Part shown: in pieces, positions 35,301 through 45,002 of the stretch
Layout: each line of letters opens with the position of its first letter
How positions within the stretch are numbered: position 1 is the first letter of the stretch
From: Chiua virens
Taxonomy: Eukaryota > Basidiomycota > Agaricomycetes > Boletales > Boletaceae
Reading direction: 5' to 3'
Assembly (NCBI GenBank): GCA_019787685.1
Contig: JAHNUO010000012.1
Coordinates: forward strand, 1,426,001-1,490,000
Length of the DNA: 64,000 nt
Program-made: the position numbers and the translations under genes
The notes under the pieces: model-generated
Seen by the model: the letters and a program-made list of their open reading frames with translations, nothing else
Database searches by the model: none
What the model was told of the DNA's origin: nothing

Positions 35301-35986
35301 GCTGCGTATAGGACAGGCCAATGACTGTCTGGAGCAACTGAGAACTCATTTAGGTCAAAAAGCAATCCTCTACAGAATGAACATCCGAAGCTCAACCTCA
35401 GTTCGCACCGACACCCGATCCAAACAAGAAATTCACAGAACTACATTGAAAATCAACAGGGACATCCGAAGTTACCATCGTGCTAGGAAGGCCCTAAAGT
35501 CCTTGGGAGCAAATCAAGATGTTCTTCAAAAATATCAAGATATACAACAGGCAGATCTCCGCCTCTCCAAAGATATTACAGAGGAGAACAGATTTGGTCA
35601 AAGTTCAGATGTCCTCCCTTGGTTTTGGAGAATTGAAGGTCACTCAGGACAGTCAGATATGTGGAATATCGAATGTAAGTAGCAAGTCCTTCTCTGAAGT
35701 GGAGGATTGTAACTATATCATGATGGCTTGAAAAGTTCTTAGGGTCAGCTGGCTGAAAGCTAGGGCTAGATATACATGGTGGAAGGAGGAGCTGGAGATG
35801 GTGAGACATGAAATGTTTTGGATCACATTATGGTTCAAACATCAGGAGGAAGAGTGGGAGAAAAGATCAAAAAACTCTCAGGAGCCAGGGCATGTTGCAT
35901 ATGCCGAAAAACAAAAGGACCTTTGGCAAAGGTTCAGACAAAAAGCAGAAAATACATTTGGAAAAGAGATGCTTGTTACCATGTAG
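32344..35986 (+). CDS. KDZ (Kyakuja-Dileera-Zisupton) transposase
   Basis: Catalyses transposition of the element. Start MVQPKTSKKARL; disordered basic/acidic N-terminus (YYQSSDEEE), then a Cys-rich CxC-type cluster (CFHHSKCTSCHQADASIRCL, CFGNHSWCGPCAVDAH). The RNase H-like core shows DGNFTAQHMKMKK (about 33680), TACARHGCFVPHSVVDFYKG, ALVIYDIACQWYTNF (about 34140), AIGKFHLSAHKPSCF and GAGHIDGEVLETLWSSFN (about 34310), then DDHMRDSNWKKL. These match KDZ signature blocks with acidic residues in place. About ten short introns interrupt it and I found no frame break in the parts I followed. The C-terminus (LKARARYTWWKEELEMV, then EKQKDLWQRFRQKAE) is helical. It ends at 35986, shortly before the right array. 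Confidence 0.9.
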
Positions 35987-36109
35987 CATGAGTTTATGAT
36001 CTTCTTTGGACAGCCCAGACAGCCCAAACTGTAGATATACTTCAGTCATACACTAGCACAATCAGGCCAGCCAGTGTCACATAGTATGCATGTTTCTAGG
36101 GGACTGGTA

Positions 36110-38720
36110 ATAGCCAGGTGGGTGCGATGTGGCTCACCCAGCCATGGGGCTGGTGCTGGCTGAGAGGGTATGACATAGCTCATCCGGCCAGTACCATCCC
36201 CAAGGTGACCATACATCCACAGGACTGGTACCGGCTGTGTGGGTCAGACATGGGTCAACCAGCCGGTACCACCCCCATGGTGACCATACATCCATGGGAC
36301 TGGTACCAGCCGGGTGGGTCTGACATGGCTCACCCGGCTGGTACCATCCCCACAGTGACTACACATCCATGAGACTGGTACCAGCCATGGCTCACCTGGC
36401 CGGTACCACCCCTGTAGTGACCATACATCCATGGGCCTAGTACCAGCCAGGTGGGTCTGACATGGCTCACCCGGCTGGTACCATCCCCACAGTGACTACA
36501 CATCCATGGGGCTGGTACCGGCCATGGCTCACCCGGCCAGTACCACCCCCATGGTGACCATACATCCATGGGTCTGGTACCAGCCGGGTGGGTCTGACAT
36601 GGCTCACCTGGCCGGTACCATCCCCACAGTAACTATACATCCATGGGACTGGTACCAGCCACATAGGCCAGATATGGCTCACCCAGCCAGTACCACCCCT
36701 GCAGTGGCCATACATCCATGGGCCTGGTACCAGCTGGGTGGGTCTGACATGGCTCACCCGGCTGGTACCATCCCCACAGTAACTATACATCCATGGGACT
36801 GGTACCAGCCACATAGGCCAGATATGGCTCACCCAGCCAGTACCACCCCTGCAGCGACCATACATCCATGGGCCTGGTACCAGCTGGGTGGGTCTGACAT
36901 GGCTCACCCGGCTGGTACCATCCCCACAGTGACTACACATCCATGGGGCTGGTACCAGCCACATAGGCCAGATATGGCTTACCCAGCCAGTACCACCCCT
37001 GCAGTGACCATACATCCATGGGCCTGGTACCAGCCGGGTGGGTCTGACATGGCTCACCCGGCTGGTACCATCCCCACAGTGACTACACATCCATGGGGCT
37101 GGTACCAGCCACATAGGCCAGATATGGCTTACCCAGCCAGTACCACCCCTGTGGTGACCATACATCCATGGGTCTGGTATCAGCCGGGTGGGTCTGACAT
37201 GGCTCACCCAGCTGGTACCATCCCTGTAGTGACTACACATCCATGGGGCTGGTACCAGCCATGTAGGCCAGATATGGCTCACCCAGCCAGTACCACCCCT
37301 GCAGTGACCATACATCCATGGGCCTGGTACCAGCTGGGTGGGTCTGACATGGCTTACCCGGCCAGTACCACCCCCATGGTGACCATACATCCATGGGTCT
37401 GGTACCAGCCGGGTGGGTCTGACATGGCTCACCCGGCTGGTACCATCCCCACAGTGACTACACATCCATGGGGCTGGTACCAGCCACATAGGCCAGATAT
37501 GGCTTACCCAGCCAGTACCACCCCTGCAGTGGCCATACATCCATGGGCCTGGTACCAGCTGGGTGGGTCTGACATGGCTCACCCGGCTGGTACCACCCCC
37601 ACAGTGACTACACATCCATGGGGCTGGTACCAGCCGCGTCGGCCAGATATGGCTCACCCAGCCAGTACCACCCCCATGGTGACCATACATCCATGGGCCT
37701 GGTACCAGCCGGGTGGGTCTGACATGGCTCACCCGGCCAGTACCACCCCCATGGTGACCATACATCCATGGGTCTGGTACCAGCCGGGTGGGTCTGACAT
37801 GGCTCACCCGGCTGGTACCATCCCCACAGTGACTACACATCCATGGGGCTGGTACCAGCCACATAGGCCAGATATGGCTCACCCAGCCAGTACCACCCCT
37901 GCAGTGACCATACATCCATGGGCCTGGTACCAGCTGGGTGGGTCTGACATGGCTTACCCGGCCAGTACCACCCCCATGGTGACCATACATCCATGGGTCT
38001 GGTACCAGCCGGGTGGGTCTGATGTGGCTTACCCAGCCAGTACCACCCCCATGGTGACCATACATCCATGGGTCTGGTACCAGCCGGGTGGGTCTGACAT
38101 GGCTCACCCGGCTGGTACCATCCCCACAGTGACTACACATCCATGGGGCTGGTACCAGCCGTGTAGGCCAGACATGGCTTACCCGGCCAGTACCACCCCC
38201 ATGGTGACCATACATCCATGGGTCTGGTACCAGCCGGGTGGGTCTGACATGGCTCACCCGGCTGGTACCATCCCCACAGTGACTACACATCCATGGGGCT
38301 GGTACCAGCCACATAGGCCAGATATGGCTCACCCAGCCAGTACCACCCCTGCAGTGACCATACATCCATGGGCCTGGTACCAGCTGGGTGGGTCTGACAT
38401 GGCTTACCCGGCCAGTACCACCCCCATGGTGACCATACATCCATGGGTCTGGTACCAGCCGGGTGGGTCTGACATGGCTCACCCGGCTGGTACCATCCCC
38501 ACAGTGACTACACATCCATGGGGCTGGTACCAGCCACATAGGCCAGATATGGCTCACCCAGCCAGTACCACCCCTGCAGTGGCCATACATCCATGGGCCT
38601 GGTACCAGCCGGGTGGGTCTGACATGGCTCACCCGGCCGGTACCACCCCTGCAGTGACCATACATCCATGGGCCTAGTACCAGCCGGGTGTGCCATGTCA
38701 GACCCACCCGGCCGGTACCA
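36110..38720. repeat. Right subterminal palindromic array (75-bp unit, 150-bp dimer)
   Basis: About 34 copies of a 75-bp unit, often arranged as a 150-bp dimer (ACATAGGCCAGATATGGC recurs at 36661, 36811, 36961 and 37111). Many units are hairpins, with GGTACCAGCCGGGTG facing CACCCGGCTGGTACC. Each also has CATCCATGG. Because 75 is a multiple of 3, frames stay open for more than 720 codons on both strands, an artefact. Sparser relatives of the unit continue to about 39000. Confidence 0.92.
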
Positions 38721-39053
38721 CCCCCAGGTGTTTATAGCCAGTACCACCTCCATGGTGTCCATGCATCCATGGCATTGGGCTTTCTTACATGGCATGCCCG
38801 GCCGGTACCACCTGCATAGTGCCATAACTCCGTGGGAATTGTACTTGCCAGAAGAGTCCCCACAATGTTGGCTCAACTGGCCGGTACCAGTCCCAGGGTG
38901 TTCATGCGTCTATTGGCTGGTACCACTGCTGTGGTCTCCTCATGAATTCCATATAAATTCTTAGTGTCAGCCAGTACCACTTTCACGACCTAGATGTGTC
39001 CCAGATGTGCGTCAACCGGCCGGTCCTCGGCCAGCCCCAGCCAAGCAATGATT

Positions 39054-39104
39054 TGTACATGTCGGGTGTACCAGTTGTGCGATGATTTGTGACTGAAGGG
39101 TCTG
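39054..39104 (-). repeat. Right terminal inverted repeat
   Basis: Reverse complement pairs with 21714-21764 (37 of 51 positions). It is followed immediately by the CCAAAAC duplication at 39105-39111. Confidence 0.8.
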
Positions 39105-39111
39105 CCAAAAC

Positions 39112-40476
39112 AGCTCGCTGCAGATTACGAAGAAACTCAACATGGTCCAGCGCATGGCCCTACTGGGAATCACGGGAGCTCTACGATCAACAGCAACAGA
39201 CACACTAGAAGCCCATGCAAAACTTATGCCAATCCCCCAACGTATACACAACCTATGCCACCGCGCTCTCTTACGCCTAGCAGCCATGCCACCCACCCAT
39301 CCCATTCATAACAAACTAAAACGCGCCTCCAAAAGATTTGTCAGCCGACACCGCTCGTCCCTCCATTACCTCACCCAAACATTCAAACTATCCCCGGAAA
39401 ATATAGAAACCATCCATCCTGCCCGGCGACCACCAGACGAATCCCACCCCGCAAACATCCACATCGCCCCATCTAAGGACAAATCGATAGCTGAACATGA
39501 CCGGATCAACACCGGCACCCGAATCTACACAGATGGCTCAGGAGTCGATGGAATGATAGGAGCGGCAGCAGTCATGTTCACAAGCGACCAAAACCCCAAA
39601 ACCCTACGCTACCACCTAGGGACTGAGGACGAACACACCGTATATGAGGCGGAAGCAGTCGGGTTGACACTGGCGGCCCACATGCTAACCACGGAACGAG
39701 ACATAACCACTCCTGTACACATCTTCGTGGACAACCAAGCCGCAATTAAATCCGGTGACGTCTTCACCACTAAACCAGGCCACTACCTGATAGACCGATT
39801 CCTCAACAGTCTCCGCACCGCAATCAGGAAACACAACCTATGCAAAGAAGATACTCACGTACACTGGCTGGCGGGACACCAAGGTATAATGGGAAATGAA
39901 CGAGCTGACGAGGAAGCGAAAGCAGTGGCCAGAGACCCAACGAAAAACACCCCCAGACGCAAACTACCCAAATATCTGAGAGACGACCCACTCCTGCTCA
40001 GCGTATCGGCACTCAAACAAGCACAGCGAAAGCAGGAAACGTTGCGATGGAAGCGCACCTGGACCAAATCCCCACGATACACTCGCATCTCACGAATAGA
40101 CGCTAAGCTGTTATCTGGTTCGTTCGTAGACCTCTCGCTGACCATCACGAGGAAACAAACAGCATGGCTAATATGGCTACGCACGGGCCACTGCCCTCTC
40201 AACGCGTATCTGTACCGTATCGGACAATCTGACACCCCCAACTGCCAACACTGCGGCAACCTGCCGGAAACCCCAAGACACCTCATCCTTGAGTGTCCTA
40301 GATATGCCCGCGAAAGACAAAGACTAACAAACGCACTACGCAGAAAAGCCCTCGTCCTGCCATACTTACTAGGGGACTCAAAGGTGATACCCCACCTCTT
40401 GAAGTTCATCGAAACCACCAAACGCTTCAAAATATGCTCACACCACGGAAGGGACACGGTCAACAGACCGCTCTAA
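39112..40476 (+). CDS. LINE ORF2, part 2: RNase H and Cys-rich tail
   Basis: Continues ORF2 in the same frame as 19143-21713, for a total of about 1311 aa without the insert. Begins SSLQITKKLNMVQRMALLGI, the thumb region. RNase H catalytic residues are all visible: TDGSGVDG (Asp), YEAEAVGL (Glu), FVDNQAA (Asp) and GNERADEEAK (Asp). The C-terminus has CQHCGNLPETPRHLILEC, the Cys/His tail of this LINE group. No frame break is seen. Confidence 0.9.
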   Translation, partial: SSLQITKKLNMVQRMALLGITGALRSTATDTLEAHAKLMPIPQRIHNLCHRALLRLAAMPPTHPIHNKLKRASKRFVSRHRSSLHYLTQTFKLSPENIETIHPARRPPDESHPANIHIAPSKDKSIAEHDRINTGTRIYTDGSGVDGMIGAAAVMFTSDQNPKTLRYHLGTEDEHTVYEAEAVGLTLAAHMLTTERDITTPVHIFVDNQAAIKSGDVFTTKPGHYLIDRFLNSLRTAIRKHNLCKEDTHVHWLAGHQGIMGNERADEEAKAVARDPTKNTPRRKLPKYLRDDPLLLSVSALKQAQRKQETLRWKRTWTKSPRYTRISRIDAKLLSGSFVDLSLTITRKQTAWLIWLRTGHCPLNAYLYRIGQSDTPNCQHCGNLPETPRHLILECPRYARERQRLTNALRRKALVLPYLLGDSKVIPHLLKFIETTKRFKICSHHGRDTVNRPL

Positions 40477-40978
40477 GGGTCACATCAGAAGAAGAAGGAG
40501 AGAAAGGCACGACTACAGAGGACATCAATTATATCACCCTGAACCAGACGAACTCATGACGACGACCAAGCGACGCCACCCTTGCCTCACCACACACCTA
40601 CAACCCCTGCTACTTAACGCCACTAACTCTTCTTCACTAAGACATCTTCTATACGATCCCTCACTCCCAACTATGCCTGGTTGCTTCGGCGCCGAGCATC
40701 TGTTTCACCACATAATAAGTCAGCGCGCACAAACCGCGAAAGTAACCACCGAAGGTTACCGCTGATTCGAAGTCTGGCTCGTCTAAAACCTCCGGAGGGA
40801 ACGGAAGGGACCGGTGGGGGCCTTACGCTGGCTCACCGGGGCATTCGAGCAGTCAAGGGACGCGGACGGGGGCACAGATGCCCCCAATTACTACCTAGAC
40901 TATTGTACTGTCCTACATAGGGTACTATACACCCCAACGGGACAAAAATGGAAAAAAAAAAAAAAAAAAAAAAAAAAA
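40477..40978 (+). other. LINE 3' UTR and 27-nt poly(A)
   Basis: Non-coding tail of the LINE. The A run spans 40952-40978 and is directly followed by the right target-site duplication, the expected end of a retroposed RNA. Confidence 0.9.
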
Positions 40979-40990
40979 GTACTTCCAGTA
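40977..40990. repeat. LINE target-site duplication, right copy
   Basis: Matches 17257-17270 exactly over 14 bp. The first two A residues cannot be told apart from the poly(A). Confidence 0.9.
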
Positions 40991-42045
40991 GCTCTTGACT
41001 TGTGGAACAGCTTTTGAGAGTGTCGAGTTGACACTGAACCCAACGAAACCTAGAACATACAACCATGAACTCGAGGTTGCTCCACACTGGCGAAACAGAT
41101 TTTTACCTTCCCTCCGCTTTTTTATGCAATTTCTTACGTATCTCAGTCTTCAGCTTCACATCAGCAGTTCTTAGCTGTATGTGCGAGAAAAGTTCCTGTG
41201 TGATATGCAACCCAATGTCAGCTGCCAATTTTTCGGTCATTTCTTGGAGGGAAAGTGATGGGCGCTTCTGGAAACAACGCGTGATGATCTCCAGTGGTCT
41301 GCTCGTCAGCAGCAGCCGTACATCAGCCTGAGTCCACATAGTAAAAGCGTGTAAGAGCTCTTTAATATTCGCACACTCATCCAGTGCGTCGATCACTATG
41401 ATGGGCTTGCAAGGGAACCGAAATGTGGTACGCATCACCCAATGAGCAAGGAGATCCAGGTCGTCGAGCGATAAGATACCGTCATATATTTGCTCGAGTA
41501 TCAGGTTTAGGAGGGGTCCAGGGTCGACGCCGGAATCGCCAAAGTGACGGAAGATTTGAGAGAGGAGGGAGCGCAACACCTCTGTGGGCTTCGTCGATCG
41601 CTCGTTTTGAAAATCACAGTAAAAATAGACGAGTACTTCGCCACTTTCCAGCGTGGTTTTTAGGTGCTCGATCGTAGATGCACTGCAAAAGTTGAGCATC
41701 ACCTTGTGAACTAACCGCACGAACACTCACACCAGAACCGACTTTCCGCAACCGGCTAAGATTCGATATCAACAGTGGGCGAGCCGTGAAGTACAGACAA
41801 ACGTACCTTGACCATTCAGCCACAGAAACGCAGTCTTGCCAGTTCTCCATACGTCGTACGTAGCTGTCTTTGGGAACCACATGCAGGTGCCTGGTTGACG
41901 TAGGTTGTGTGTTTCGTGATGCTTCTGGGTATGATCTACGGCCTGCGAGCCATCGTGAGACCTTGGCTAACTTCCGCTCTGACAAAACGGTCGTCAGCAG
42001 CCCAGTTAGCGCGACCGGGTACAGTAAGCGTACGAATAATTTCAT
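40979..42045 (-). pseudogene. NLR (NACHT-ankyrin) gene, 5' part, cut by LINE
   Basis: The upstream half of the gene continued at 17270. Exons: one ending at 41807 (RQPGTCMWFPKT, WRTGKTAFLWLNGQ), a 25-nt microexon 41755-41731 carrying Walker A (AGCGKSVLV after splicing), a NACHT exon 41682-41107 (STIEHLKTT, YFYCDFQN, PIIVIDALDECAN as Walker B, VRLLLTSRPLEI), and an exon from 41049 (RFRWVQCQLDTLKSC, SQELLEVL) that ends at the LINE. Introns are 51, 48 and 57 nt. A one-base frame break near 41941 separates KLAKVSRWLA from VDHTQKHHE. The N-terminal domain further upstream is not resolved. Family known from fungal STAND/NLR proteins in non-self recognition. Confidence 0.85.
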
Positions 42046-42499
42046 TTTGTCTTATATCTATCTCATCCGGGCTTGTCAGGCGTCTACTTTTGCCGTGGTC
42101 GTGTTCTGGCTGTTCGCTGTTGTGGTTCAAGTTGTGAGCAATAGACGGACACTCTGAACTCCACATGACACATACGTGCTTGCCATGCCGGTTTCCTGCA
42201 CATCGTGCCATGCTCCCTCCATGGTGAGAAGAGTGCCGAGTTGAGGTGCTGGTAATCGCTGGTAAAACCCACGATCATTGGGTGAGTGCTGGCTTGAATC
42301 AGCCTCCGAACGCTTGGGCATCAGGCTGAGGAGTCCGTTTACCTATAGGGCGGAAAAGGGTAGGGTATTTGAAGGATCTGAATGCTGTAGTAGCCTGACT
42401 TTGAAAACACAAGAATACAATGATCCAGGCGCAGTCACTACATGTCCAGTGGCGGTGCACCAAGTATTAATAGCCCCTATCTGGGTCCCATCTCTCGGA

Positions 42500-43055
42500 A
42501 GACCTGGTTTCATCAACTCATCACGCTCGTCAAAGCATATGTCGCATACTTTGTCAGGTTCCTCGGATTCTTCACCATGAGTGCCTTCCTCCATGAATCT
42601 ACTTTGGGGTCCGGCCTCGTTCTCAACGGTCTCTTGTTGCCCAAGCTGGCCCTCATGGGACTCGTGGCATTTGGGGTGGCACTCTCAATATACTTTGTGC
42701 CATCAGGGTTTTCGTCATGACGTTGGACATAGACTCCTGGATCTACAAGGAGCAAGCGGACTCGGATGCCGATACTCAACCTGAGGGTACCTCTTCCCGT
42801 ACACATCTCGGACTGACAGCTTGCTCGATTGGATTGTCTTTGTTGTGCACGCATGGCATCCTGACTACGCCATGTCAGTTGCGAGAACCTTGGACTTCAA
42901 GTTGGATGACTCCACCAAGGAGCTGTTCAGAAAGGTCATCGCATTCAGCGGCAGCCTTTCAGATAATGTTCTTGATTATGACTGTTAAACTGCTGGGAAT
43001 GGCATTTAATGGATTACGGACACAACTAAAGATGACCAACGTACGTTCTTCTTGA
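42500..43055 (+). pseudogene. Membrane-protein pseudogene, paralog of 55245-55907
   Basis: Reads ITLVKAYVAYFVRFLGFFTM, then LGSGLVLNGLLLPKLALMGL, clearly parallel to the copy on the minus strand at 55.2-55.9 kb. A frame break near 42690 moves coding to ILCAIRVFVMT, a central segment (about 50 residues including a membrane helix) is missing after SSRTHLGLTA, and the tail LDFKLDDSTKELFRKVIAF appears in yet another frame. At least three membrane segments can be inferred for the intact family. The function is unknown. Confidence 0.7.
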
Positions 43056-43479
43056 CTGGAGTTTGTCCGCCTTCTGATAGGTAGCAAGCAGCGGATCAAA
43101 CAACGCTGTCAGCCCAGGGCAACGCAGCTTGAACCTGTTTAGAAGAGACTGTCGCCGTCATATGATCAAGGATTGATCATTAAGAACTAGTTTGAAAGGG
43201 CTTTGGAGCAGTACAAGGATGCGTGTTGTCGCCCCAAATATCCATCGTTATCAAACATTACTTACTTTGAATCAATAACGAATACGACGAAGCCTGATTT
43301 TACGGGCGGGAAAATCCAGTTTACTTCGCAACTTTGACTGGTAAATTACAGCTTTTATTGTGGTTGTTCGACTGGACGCTGTACACTAACCTCGCAACCA
43401 ATATTTAGTCTTTGAATGAACCTCCTAAGGGTCAATGTGTTTGCATTACGTTACCACCAAAAAAACAATCGTCCGCCGG
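43056..43479. other. Intergenic, nothing recognised
   Basis: Short AT-rich gap between the pseudogene and the end of the UBR7-like gene. No structure or coding segment was seen. Confidence 0.5.
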
Positions 43480-44971
43480 CTAATTCGCTGCATGTCCCTT
43501 CTCCTTGAGAGCCTCGAAAAACTGTGTCACATCCGCTGCTTCGACAATCTTACCTTCCTGCGCAAATGGTCGCAAGTATTCTAATAAGTGGTCACTGGCA
43601 ATGCAACGTCAGGGTGGAGATCGGAGTTGCCCCGAGGAGCCAGGACGTACCGCATATTGTTGAAAGCATGAATGCCGTCAATCGCACGGTCGCGCGGTAG
43701 CCGCTCCAGGGCTCTTACCCCAAGTTCTTCAAAAGAGAGGCCTGATACATTGTCAGTACGAATTCTGTGTCGGAAACGCAAATGAATCGTGCCTGAGTCA
43801 GGATCCTCTGGTGGCTCATACGTTTCTTCTTCCTCTAGCAGATAGGGATGCGCCTGTAATAAGGGAAGACACTGAAAATGTATACATTCGTGTCAAACGT
43901 ATCAAAATGGACGTGTGTCGCAAACCTGTTCACATCGACACCAACGTTGACGGAAGTCATCTGTAAGAAATACATCGCCAGTGCCCTCTATCGTCGAACG
44001 AGCCAATCCAGACTTCTGGTCCTCGAAAAGGGCTTGTGCAATCTGGTTGAGAGCAGGTGCCAAACAGGGAGAGGAGGCCGAGGTCTTGACCCTCTTCGGT
44101 TCCGGTCCATCGTCTTGCGAGGAGGAATGCGAACGCGGTCGTTTGTCGATGGTGGACTGGGCATCTACGACATTCAGTTGGGCCTCATCGGCGCCCCCCT
44201 GAGGTTCACCCAAAAGATCACCCTCCAGTCTTCGCCAAGCGCCTCGCTCTCCGTCACGAACTACCATGATGACGCCCTTGGTTCCTGCGTAGCGACGGAG
44301 AATCGGTATTTTGGTTACGCATGCGGCACACATGAACGATTCGTAATCATCGGCAGATATCAGGGAGCGGGTAAATCAGTCGAGGGCGCGTCTGAATAGT
44401 CATCCTCGTGGTCGTGTGCCACCGCGCTCTCGGGGTCAGGTACGTGAGGAGAAGAGGCGCGCGGAGGGGGTTGCTCGCGCAGATTGAGACAGGATTCATG
44501 AAACCAGTCCTGTATGGCAGGAAGTAGCGCAAAATGATCAAAAATCAGGCGTCAGCAAGTCTCCAAGAGCATCGAATGGGACCCAACCTCACACGCCAGA
44601 CATTGGATCATCGTCTCTGGCTCTGTCTTGGGATCATAGGGTCTTGAACACCGGCAAAACAGACCGCGAAAGTTTTGTTCGTATTGATTCGTGATGTTCT
44701 CCTCCTCCGGGTTCCTGTGGAGGGTGCATGGATGGGGAATGGCCGACGTAGGACAGTCACAACAAAAGTGGCGCTTTGGAAAGATTTCGACTTGTTCGTG
44801 GTCGGTGTGACATGCGATGGAGCAGGAGGAGCATATGCCGCGTGGTATGGCACAAGTTAGACAGAGATAGACGGCTTGTCGGATAGGGCCCATGGTGAAC
44901 GTACAGCGAGAGAACTCGTGCGGTAAGGCGAGCGCGGCCTCGCGGAGCAACGCATCCTGAGATGCGATCAC
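43480..44971 (-). CDS. UBR7: UBR7-like E3 ubiquitin ligase (UBR box + PHD)
   Basis: Chromatin-linked E3 ligase candidate. Order: ALALPHEFSRCTFTMG, UBR box (CLTCAIPRGICSSCSIACHT, DHEQVEIFPKRHFCCDCP, HPCTLHR), PHD-like zinc region (FRGLFCRCSRPYD, MIQCLACE joined over an intron to DWFHESCLNLRE, then ADDYESFMCAACV), an acidic/basic linker (EPKRVKTS), and the conserved end (FRHRIRTDNVSGLSFEELGV, EYLRPFAQEGKIVEAADVTQ, FFEALKEKGHAAN-stop at 43480). One base appears to be missing near 44365 (a C run), breaking PAP-LISADDY. The start codon is not settled; the frame upstream of 44971 is open without a clear ATG. About 5 exons. Confidence 0.82.
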
Positions 44972-45002
44972 ATCGTCTAGGGAACTCGCTTCCAGGCGAC
45001 AT

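Larger units (their letters stand above)
21714..39104 (+). mobile_element. TET/JBP-carrying KDZ DNA transposon (17.4 kb)
   Basis: A composite DNA transposon inserted in the LINE ORF2. Ends are defined by imperfect 51-bp terminal inverted repeats and a 7-bp target duplication. In order it holds a palindromic array, accessory gene A (minus), a 39-40-bp array, accessory gene B (minus), a CpG-rich array, a cyclin fragment (minus), a TET/JBP dioxygenase (plus), a KDZ transposase (plus) and a second palindromic array. KDZ elements with TET/JBP genes are known in mushroom genomes (lineage-specific TET/JBP expansions). The coding regions I could follow are open apart from introns, so the copy may be recently active. 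The exact array structure and the two accessory genes are what deserve attention. Confidence 0.9.
17271..40978 (+). mobile_element. Tad-like LINE, itself interrupted by a DNA transposon
   Basis: A non-LTR retrotransposon lying antisense in the NLR gene. It runs from just after the left target duplication to a 27-A tail (40952-40978). It carries a gag-like ORF1, an ORF2 with APE-type endonuclease, reverse transcriptase, RNase H and Cys-rich tail, and a 3' UTR of about 475 bp. Removing the 17.4-kb insert and one 7-bp duplication leaves about 6.3 kb, a full-length size for Tad/I-type elements with RNase H. Both ORFs have no stop codons, so insertion was fairly recent. Clade assignment to Tad is by overall architecture. 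Confidence 0.9.

Noticed and set aside
36467..38707. Open frames of more than 720 codons on both strands
   Set aside because: They run through a 75-bp repeat. Since 75 is a multiple of three and the unit lacks stops in these frames, long frames arise without coding. Both strands being open with the same repeated peptide argues against a gene.
39082..39104. Treating 39082 (after the GTTGTGCG word) as the right end of the transposon
   Set aside because: The inverted similarity continues outward to 39104 (CTTCAGTCA block), and only ending at 39104 gives a target duplication and restores the LINE frame.
40814..41017. Frame through the poly(A) with poly-Lys
   Set aside because: Created by the LINE poly(A) tail and the adjacent NLR exon on the other strand.
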